Position numbers and translations under genes: made by a program | From: Anaerolineae bacterium | Lineage (GTDB): Bacteria; Chloroflexota; Anaerolineae; B4-G1; SLSP01 | Length of the DNA stretch: 56,457 nucleotides | Direction of reading: 5' to 3' | Assembly (NCBI GenBank): GCA_026645815.1 | Contig: JAPKMR010000023.1 | Span: forward strand, 1 to 56,457 | In this document: positions 50,779 through 56,457 of the stretch, piece by piece | Numbering within the stretch: position 1 is the stretch's first letter | Layout of the letters: every line of letters begins with the position of its first letter | The notes under the pieces: generated by a model | The model's input: the letters and a program-made list of their open reading frames with translations, nothing else | What the model was told of the DNA's origin: nothing | Databases searched by the model: none

Positions 50779-51587
50779 CAACTATCCTCCCTTCTCTCAT
50801 GGCTATCACGCCAGAAGAGCGTGCGGCTTTCCGCCACAATGACCACCCCGTACAGGCCCACGCCCATCAGCGCCAAACAGAATATGCCGGCGAAGAGCGA
50901 CGGCATATTGAGATTGCTGTAAGCCAACCACATCATGCGCCCCAGACCTGCGGAAGCGCCCGCCCATTCCGCCACGACCGCCCCCACCAGCGACAGCGGC
51001 GCGACGACCTTCAGCGCGGCGAACAGAAAGGGCCAGGCTGAGGGCCAACGCGCATAGCGGAACACCTCCCAGCGGCTTGCGTTCAGCGAGTGGAGCAGCG
51101 CCAGAATGGCCTCATCTGTGGCGAGTAGCCCGGTGTGAACGTTGATGAGCACCGGGAAGAAGGTGATCAAGGTGACGAGGATGACCTTTGGCAGCGGACC
51201 AAAGCCGAACCAGATGGTGAGCAGCGGCGCGATGGCTACCATCGGCGTGGCTTTCACCAGAATCGCCAGCGCCAGCACCCCCCGTTCGATACGTTTCCAG
51301 TATGTGATCAGCACGGCGATGAGAATCCCTGCCGCAAGCCCGGCGCCTAGCCCGCCCATCGCCTGCGCAAAGGTGACCAGCGCCGCGCGTCCGTAGTCGT
51401 CCGCGCGCGCCGCCAGCGTCTTCAACACGAGCGATGGCGCCGGCAGCAGATAGACCGGAATCCCGCGCACGTGTACGGTGACTTCCCAGATGCCCAACGT
51501 CACCCCCAGAATGAGTGCGACTGAGACGAGGTCCCAGGCGAAAGGCGCGCTGGGGGGTGATTTTTGCGGCAGTTCGTCGGTGCTCAT
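50778..51587 (-). CDS. ABC importer permease (SsuC/ThiX/RibX type)
   Basis: 269 aa with six membrane segments and the permease loop motif 'EVFRYARWPSAWPFLFAALK', related to the EAA consensus. It starts in an ATGA overlap with the ATPase gene and overlaps the binding-protein gene by one base. It forms the transmembrane path of a three-gene importer. Confidence 0.85.
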   Translation of the reverse strand: MSTDELPQKSPPSAPFAWDLVSVALILGVTLGIWEVTVHVRGIPVYLLPAPSLVLKTLAARADDYGRAALVTFAQAMGGLGAGLAAGILIAVLITYWKRIERGVLALAILVKATPMVAIAPLLTIWFGFGPLPKVILVTLITFFPVLINVHTGLLATDEAILALLHSLNASRWEVFRYARWPSAWPFLFAALKVVAPLSLVGAVVAEWAGASAGLGRMMWLAYSNLNMPSLFAGIFCLALMGVGLYGVVIVAESRTLFWRDSHERREDS

Positions 51588-52327
51588 GCGGCAAGCGCCT
51601 TCCGCACATCACGCATCAATGTGATAACTTCTGGGGAGGTTTCATCGCGGGGGTAGGGCAGCGGCACCGTGAAAAGTTCGCGAATCTTGCCAGGGCGGGA
51701 GCTCATCACCACGAGGCGGTTTGCCAGGCGTATCGCTTCGGTGATATTGTGGGTCACCCAGAGAACGGTAGCGCCCACCTCCTGCCAGAGCCGCAACACC
51801 TCATCCGTCAGCGTTTCGCGGGTCAGCTCATCCAACGCCGCGAAAGGCTCATCCATAAGCCAAAGCCTCGCGCCCGTAGCGAGGGTGCGCGCCAGCGCCA
51901 CGCGCTGTTGCATCCCCCCCGAGAGCGTCCCTGGATAGGCGGTCGCGAATTCCGTCAACCCGGTCAAAGCCAGAAGGGCTTCCGGTGTGGGCGCGGCGCG
52001 GTTGTGCTGGCGATTCACGTGCAGCGGTAGCCTGACATTGTCGAGCACGGTCGCCCAGGGCAGCAACGCCGGATTCTGCGCCATCCAACCGATGGCTTTG
52101 TGCGTCCGTTGCACTGTGGACGATTGACCGTCTAGCCATATCTCCCCGGTGCTGGGAACCAGCTGGTCTGCAATGAGACGGAGCAGCGTGGACTTGCCGC
52201 ATCCGCTTGGCCCGACAAAACTCACAAACTCGCCCGATGCAATGTCGAGCGAAATCGGCGCTAGTGCTTCCAGGGCAGACTTGCGCCCGCTAAAGGTTTT
52301 GCTAAGGTTGCGCAATACCACTCTCAT
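51584..52327 (-). CDS. ABC importer ATPase (SsuB/ThiZ type)
   Basis: 247 aa. Walker A GPSGCGKSTLLRL (from residue 39), signature LSGGMQQRVALARTL, Walker B 'LWLMDEPFAALDE'. It powers the adjacent permease. A TATAAT on the minus strand at 52341-52336 ends only 8 nt before the ATG, so the operon mRNA is probably leaderless. Confidence 0.9.
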   Translation of the reverse strand: MRVVLRNLSKTFSGRKSALEALAPISLDIASGEFVSFVGPSGCGKSTLLRLIADQLVPSTGEIWLDGQSSTVQRTHKAIGWMAQNPALLPWATVLDNVRLPLHVNRQHNRAAPTPEALLALTGLTEFATAYPGTLSGGMQQRVALARTLATGARLWLMDEPFAALDELTRETLTDEVLRLWQEVGATVLWVTHNITEAIRLANRLVVMSSRPGKIRELFTVPLPYPRDETSPEVITLMRDVRKALAA

Positions 52328-52335
52328 AGCCCTGT

Positions 52336-52341
52336 ATTATA
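52336..52341 (-). promoter_or_regulatory. -10 box of the ABC importer operon, leaderless
   Basis: TATAAT on the minus strand, 8 nt before the ATPase ATG. No good -35 hexamer is seen at the expected distance. Confidence 0.5.
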
Positions 52342-52368
52342 ACCCAAGTTGCCAACGTCACAGAAGCA

Positions 52369-52470
52369 GTGTTATTGGGGCGCGTTGCGCGCCCCAATAA
52401 CACAAAAAAGAAAACCCTCTTCCTTCCTTTGCACACAACCTCCTTCAACAACCTGCCCGTGCTCTGCCTC
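52369..52470. repeat. Palindrome-tail repeat copy
   Basis: A 16-bp perfect inverted repeat (52369-52384 and 52388-52403) begins GTGTTATTGGGGCGCG. A diverged tail follows. It lies between two divergent genes, so it cannot be a simple gene-end terminator. Confidence 0.85.
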
Positions 52471-52479
52471 CCTAAAGAG

Positions 52480-52570
52480 GTATTTTTTGGCCGCGCACAG
52501 CGCGGCCAAAAAATACAAAAAAGAAAACCCTCTTCGTCTGTTTGCCCAACCTCCTCCAATCCCCCCCCGT
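52480..52570. repeat. Palindrome-tail repeat copy
   Basis: A 17-bp perfect inverted repeat (52480-52496 and 52500-52516) begins GTATTTTTTGGCCGCGC. The conserved tail (ACCCTCTTCGTCTGTTTGCC, AACCTCC) follows. It is head-to-tail with the copy at 52369. Confidence 0.87.
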
Positions 52571-52587
52571 CTCCCTCCCTCCAAATC

Positions 52588-52615
52588 TTGCCTAATGCCT
52601 GGTCTATGTTACAAT
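52588..52615 (+). promoter_or_regulatory. Extended -10 promoter for the P-type ATPase gene
   Basis: TTGCCT at 52588-52593 and TACAAT at 52610-52615 are 16 nt apart, with TGT directly before the -10 box. The 5' leader is about 110 nt. Confidence 0.55.
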
Positions 52616-52733
52616 GCCTGCACAAAGGCGCCTGCAACCGCCTTTCGCAGACGCAGAAACATTGAAAGCACCTGGTTGTTTCCCTTTATCGCCTTTAGCC
52701 TTTATCTGAAACTGTCTTGAGGAGGACAAATGC

Positions 52734-55550
52734 ATGGATGCTAAGAAGTGGCATGCGCTGAGTGTAGGGGATGTGCTTGCTACATTGGAGGTCCGTCCTG
52801 ATCAGGGCCTCACTACGGCTGAAGCCCAAAAGCGGCTTGCGACCTATGGCCCTAACCAATTACAAGAACGCCCTCCGGTATCATTCTGGAAACGCTTGTT
52901 GGATCAGTTGCGCGGATTCGTCGTACTGATCCTCATTGCCGCCGCAGTTATTTCAGCTTCATTGGATATCTTCGGTGTGGATGAAGGCGGTCTTGTTGAA
53001 GCCGGCGTGATTATGGCGATCGTGATCCTGAATGCCGCCATCGGCGTCATCCAGGAGAGCAAGGCTGAAGAAGCGCTCGCAGCCCTCAAAAAGATGGCAG
53101 CTCCCGAAGCGCACGTGATGCGCGACGGGCATCGCCTGGTGATTCCCGCGCATGATTTGGTCCCCGGCGATGTTGTGCTGCTCGAAGCTGGCAACGTCAT
53201 TCCCGCCGATGTCAGGCTGACCGAATCCGTGAACCTCAAGATCGAAGAGGCATCCCTGACCGGTGAATCCTTGCCCGTCGGAAAAGAAGCCGCTCAGGTC
53301 CTCGACGCTGACGCAGGTATCGGTGATCGCCGCAATTCCGCCTACATGAGCACTATGGTCACCTACGGACGTGGCGTGGCGGTCGTCACTGCCACCGGTA
53401 TGCAGACGGAAATCGGCCACATCGCCGAGATGATTCAGGCGGTCGAGGAAGAAGAGACCCCCTTGCAGCGCAAACTGGATGAGGTGGGGCGCATGTTGGG
53501 TATTGCTTCACTCGCCATCTGTGGGCTGGTTTTCCTGATCGGCATTCTGCGCCCGCTCTTCACCGGGCAAACCCTGACGGTTCACATGATTACCGAGTTC
53601 TTTATGATTGCGGTCAGCCTGGCGATTGCCGCAGTGCCCGAAGGCTTGCCCGCTGTGGTCACCATCTGCCTGGCGCTGGGCATGCAGGAAATGGTCAAGC
53701 GCCACGCCCTGATTCGCCGCCTGCCCGCCGTCGAAACCCTCGGCTCTGCCACGGTAATTTGCTCCGATAAAACCGGCACGCTGACCCAGAATCAGATGAC
53801 GGTCACACAGATGTCGGTCTTGGATCATGAGTACGTGCTCACCGGCACCGGCTATGATACCCGCGGCGAGTTCAAGTCTGAATCTCGGACGATTTCCGTT
53901 GAGCAGCATCCCGTGTTGCGGCAGGCGCTCTGGGCGGGCTTGCTCTGCACCGATGCCGTGCTGGAAAAAAGCGACGGTGATGCCGAATACCGCATGGTGG
54001 GCGACCCCACCGAAGGGTCGCTCGTCGTGGCTGCTGCCAAGGCTGGTTACTGGCGCGAGGATCAGGAACGGCATTACCCCCGTGTGGCTGAATTGCCCTT
54101 CGACTCCGACCGCAAACGCATGACCACCATTCATGCGCTGGAAGTGGTGACGGATGAAGATGCCAGCCCCTTCCATACTGGCGCCTCCGGCTACGTCGCA
54201 GTGGTCAAGGGCGCCCCTGATATCGTTCTGGATCACTGCACGCACGCGCAGGGTCCTGAGGGTCCCATCACGCTGACTGAGGAACTGCGAGAGCGTATCC
54301 TCAAAAGCAATGCCGGCATGGCTTCGCAGGCGCTTCGCGTCCTGGGTGTGGCTTATCGCCCCCTGGAGGTGATCCCTGCGGAGTTGACCCCGGCGACTGT
54401 TGAGATCAACCTGATCTTCATCGGCCTGGTGGGCATGATTGACCCCGCCCGCCCCGAAGTTATCCCCGCCATTCAGAAGGCGCGCGGCGCCGGGTTGCGC
54501 ACGGTCATGGTCACGGGCGACTATGCCGCCACGGCGCAGGCCATCGCCAATCAGATTGGGGTCCTGCGTCCCGGCGGACGGGTGGTCTCCGGGCGCGAGA
54601 TCGAGGCGATGAGCGATGCCGAGCTCGAAGAAGCCATCGAGCATGTGGATGTCTTCGCCCGCGTTGCCCCCAACCATAAGGTGCGTATCGTCCAGGCTCT
54701 GCGGAACCGTGGGCACGTCGCCGCCATGACCGGTGACGGCGTCAACGATGCGCCCGCCCTCAAACGTGCCGATATCGGCATCGCCATGGGCATCACCGGT
54801 ACGGATGTCTCCAAGCAGACTGCGGACATGGTGCTCACCGATGACAACTACGTCTCCATCGTCAGCGCCATCGAGCAGGGACGCATCATCTACTCCAATA
54901 TCCGCAAGTTCGTCTATTTCTTGCTCTCCTGCAACATGGCGGAAATCGCCATCATCTTCATTGCGACGCTGTTGGGTTGGCCCGTGCCGCTGACCGCGAT
55001 TCAGCTGCTGTGGCTCAACCTGCTCAGCGATGGTGCGCCGGCGCTGGCGCTGGGCCTTGAAAAGGGCGATCCTGATATCATGACCCGCCCGCCCCGCCCC
55101 CCCAAAGAACCCGTCATCAACCGCGAGATGGTCGCGGGGGTGGCTGTGCAGACCGTCGCCATTGCGGGCACCGTCTTGTGGGCTTATCACCGCGGTGGCT
55201 ATTACGCCGCCAAAACCGGGCAGGATGCCACGATGATGGCGCAGACGATGGCTTTCGTGACGCTGGTGCTTTCCGAGCTCTTCCGTGCTTACACCGCCCG
55301 TTCGGAGCGCTACCCGCTGCTCAAGCTCGGTATCTTCACCAACAAGTGGATGCAGTACGCTATCGGCTTCTCCGTCATTCTGCTGTTGATGGTGGTCTTT
55401 GTGCCCTTCTTCCAGCCCATCTTTGGCACCGTGCCGCTGGATGATCCCGAAGAGTGGTTCCTGATTCTGCCGCTGGTCTTGATCCCCTCGGTCGTGGCAG
55501 AACTGCAGAAGATGCTGCTGTCGTATCGCCCGGGGCGCTCTCGCAGCTAG
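52734..55550 (+). CDS. P2-type cation-transporting ATPase (calcium-type)
   Basis: 938 aa behind GAGGAGG. N-terminal '[17 protein letters not shown]', actuator TGES ('[12 protein letters not shown]'), phosphorylation site [14 protein letters not shown] (Asp345), '[10 protein letters not shown]' and '[20 protein letters not shown]' hinge motifs. The ion-site helices read '[18 protein letters not shown]' (M4) and '[20 protein letters not shown]' (M6). This is the P2 pattern of SERCA/PMR1-like and Na+/K+ pumps; Ca2+ export is most likely, but Na+ cannot be excluded. All ten membrane segments are present. Confidence 0.9.
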   Translation: MDAKKWHALSVGDVLATLEVRPDQGLTTAEAQKRLATYGPNQLQERPPVSFWKRLLDQLRGFVVLILIAAAVISASLDIFGVDEGGLVEAGVIMAIVILNAAIGVIQESKAEEALAALKKMAAPEAHVMRDGHRLVIPAHDLVPGDVVLLEAGNVIPADVRLTESVNLKIEEASLTGESLPVGKEAAQVLDADAGIGDRRNSAYMSTMVTYGRGVAVVTATGMQTEIGHIAEMIQAVEEEETPLQRKLDEVGRMLGIASLAICGLVFLIGILRPLFTGQTLTVHMITEFFMIAVSLAIAAVPEGLPAVVTICLALGMQEMVKRHALIRRLPAVETLGSATVICSDKTGTLTQNQMTVTQMSVLDHEYVLTGTGYDTRGEFKSESRTISVEQHPVLRQALWAGLLCTDAVLEKSDGDAEYRMVGDPTEGSLVVAAAKAGYWREDQERHYPRVAELPFDSDRKRMTTIHALEVVTDEDASPFHTGASGYVAVVKGAPDIVLDHCTHAQGPEGPITLTEELRERILKSNAGMASQALRVLGVAYRPLEVIPAELTPATVEINLIFIGLVGMIDPARPEVIPAIQKARGAGLRTVMVTGDYAATAQAIANQIGVLRPGGRVVSGREIEAMSDAELEEAIEHVDVFARVAPNHKVRIVQALRNRGHVAAMTGDGVNDAPALKRADIGIAMGITGTDVSKQTADMVLTDDNYVSIVSAIEQGRIIYSNIRKFVYFLLSCNMAEIAIIFIATLLGWPVPLTAIQLLWLNLLSDGAPALALGLEKGDPDIMTRPPRPPKEPVINREMVAGVAVQTVAIAGTVLWAYHRGGYYAAKTGQDATMMAQTMAFVTLVLSELFRAYTARSERYPLLKLGIFTNKWMQYAIGFSVILLLMVVFVPFFQPIFGTVPLDDPEEWFLILPLVLIPSVVAELQKMLLSYRPGRSRS

Positions 55551-55576
55551 ACTGTCTCTGCTCTGACACAACACAA

Positions 55577-55627
55577 AGAGCGTGTTTTTCGGCGCCGTGC
55601 GCAGCACAGCCCCGAAAAACACGCTCT
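55577..55627. repeat. Long palindrome between convergent genes
   Basis: A 16-bp perfect inverted repeat (55577-55592 and 55612-55627) with AGAGCGTGTTTTTCGG as the 5' arm. Polarity is the same as in the palindrome-tail family; no tail. It may limit read-through between the ATPase and the amidotransferase. Confidence 0.8.
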
Positions 55628-55639
55628 ACTTTTTACTTT

Positions 55640-56362
55640 CTACTCCCTATTCCCTGACTGTGCCAACCTGCCAAAACGCCTGAGAATCTGCGTAGCGGCG
55701 GGCGCGCTACGACAGGTCTCCAGGCGCGCCTCAGGCTCTACCCCCCGTTCTTGCAGCTGGGCTGCATACACGCGGATATAGGTCGCCACGATATCCTCAT
55801 CGAATTCCGGGTGGAATTGCACACCCCAGGCGCACCCCGCGACCACAAATGCCTGCTGAGGCTCCTGTGCGCTGGATGCCAGGCGTGTGGCGCCTTGTGG
55901 CAAAGCCAGCACCGATTGAAAGTGGCTCACGTGCGCGTAGAGCGGCTCCGGCAAATCGCCTAGCAACGGGTCCGTGCGCGCTGCGGTTTCCAACGTCAGT
56001 GCTACCGTCCCGTACTCCGGTCCCGCAGGCGCTGCGCCGACAGCCCCTCCCAGCGCATACGCGAGCAGTTGATGCCCGTAGCAGATGCCCAGCACCGGAA
56101 TGCGCCGGGCAATCAACTCCGGGAGCCAATCCGCCAATCGTTCGCTCCAGGAGGCATGGTCGGTCACCATCGCGTGCGAACCCGTGATGACCGCGGCGCT
56201 CAGCGCTTCATACGCGGGTGGGGGAACCTCGCGCATATCCAGGACGCGCGTCGCCTCGGGCGGAAGCCCCAGCCCGGCGAGAATCCAATCCTCGAAGTCG
56301 CCCCTCCGAGCTGCGAGTTTGGGCAGCGTGCTGCCCGTTTTAAGAATAAAGAGGGTTTTCAT
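55640..56362 (-). CDS. Class I glutamine amidotransferase-like protein
   Basis: 240 aa behind GGAGAAGCG. 'RIPVLGICYGHQLLAYALGG' contains the nucleophilic Cys, and 'GCAWGVQFHPEFDEDIV' the His and Glu, so the GATase1 triad is complete. Length and layout match stand-alone GuaA-like amidotransferases of unknown acceptor. 'AVITGSHAMVTDHASW' near residue 60 is typical of this subgroup. No synthetase partner is nearby. Confidence 0.87.
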   Translation of the reverse strand: MKTLFILKTGSTLPKLAARRGDFEDWILAGLGLPPEATRVLDMREVPPPAYEALSAAVITGSHAMVTDHASWSERLADWLPELIARRIPVLGICYGHQLLAYALGGAVGAAPAGPEYGTVALTLETAARTDPLLGDLPEPLYAHVSHFQSVLALPQGATRLASSAQEPQQAFVVAGCAWGVQFHPEFDEDIVATYIRVYAAQLQERGVEPEARLETCRSAPAATQILRRFGRLAQSGNRE

Positions 56363-56457
56363 CAGCGCTTCTCCATCCCCTTTTTTTCTACAGTGGCAAA
56401 ACTGGCTAGATAGCTCGAAAAAACCTCTGTGCCTTTCCCAGCAAGTGTGATTTTTGC

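Noticed and set aside
53508-55622. Long antisense ORF (704 codons) opposite the P-type ATPase
   Set aside because: Shadow of a highly conserved gene with all P-type ATPase motifs on the plus strand.
1-56457. tRNA or rRNA genes
   Set aside because: No cloverleaf with a TTCRA-type T-arm or rRNA-like conserved block was recognised on reading both strands; a tRNAscan-SE run would settle this.

Overview
The window looks like a chromosomal stretch of a Chloroflexota bacterium, probably of the Anaerolineae type. This is an inference from gene content: GC-rich codon use, a mevalonate-pathway decarboxylase, a DUF4956/VTC/CotH surface cluster, secreted proteins ending in an 'LPLVxRN'-like tail, and a giant BTAD/AAA/TPR regulator. 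I found no rRNA, tRNA or CRISPR array.

Layout. 212-10812 (+) is a housekeeping and envelope run: a pseudo-glycosidase/O-antigen-ligase fusion, a DUF4230 protein, TruD, an MBL-fold hydrolase, MurJ, an S-adenosylmethionine hydrolase-like protein, MurA (with Asp in place of the active-site Cys) and RdgB. 10970-20765 (+) is a tightly coupled cluster of DUF4956, a CotH-like protein, a VTC-domain protein, a CotH/beta-helix protein, a lipoprotein and a CotH/lamin-tail protein. These probably build or modify a surface structure together.

21487-30820 (all -) is the most striking region. It holds small, AT-richer, functionally unrelated genes (SAM-methyltransferase-like, DUF6064, peptidase E-like, carboxymuconolactone decarboxylase, isochorismatase-like, DJ-1/PfpI). 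Each is followed at its 3' end by an 83-133 bp imperfect palindrome bounded by RYYYAAC and GTTRRRY, which is the structure of integron attC sites. No integron integrase is present, so this looks like a CALIN (cluster of attC sites lacking an integrase) in an unusual host phylum. A perfect-consensus promoter (30792-30820) points into the array. The array is interrupted by an MFS-TolB fusion gene, a complete IS630-family element with TA target duplication and a +1-frameshifted transposase, and a truncated zinc-ribbon transposase.

30882-35355 (-) holds a GT39-type glycosyltransferase with added Ig-like domains and a DUF11-type secreted protein. 35661-36950 (+) has a consensus promoter, a 33-codon ORF, a strong terminator and then a CaCA cation exchanger, arranged like an attenuated leader. 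37572-47035 (+) has the BTAD regulator, a 69-aa protein behind a terminator that abuts its start codon, and four secreted proteins. 47358-56362 has GlgC, then (-) a mevalonate-type decarboxylase and a three-gene ABC importer, then a P2-type cation ATPase (+) and a class I glutamine amidotransferase (-).

Two layers of repeats overlie the genes. One is a family of long perfect palindromes with variable but always complementary stems (T-run on the 5' side, A-run on the 3' side, so not intrinsic terminators), often followed by a conserved pyrimidine-rich tail. The other is short minisatellites (period 13-22 bp, mostly 15 bp) built around a GCGCC-like core, found in frame inside at least five genes and in two intergenic spaces. 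All functional assignments come from reading motifs by eye; no database search was possible.
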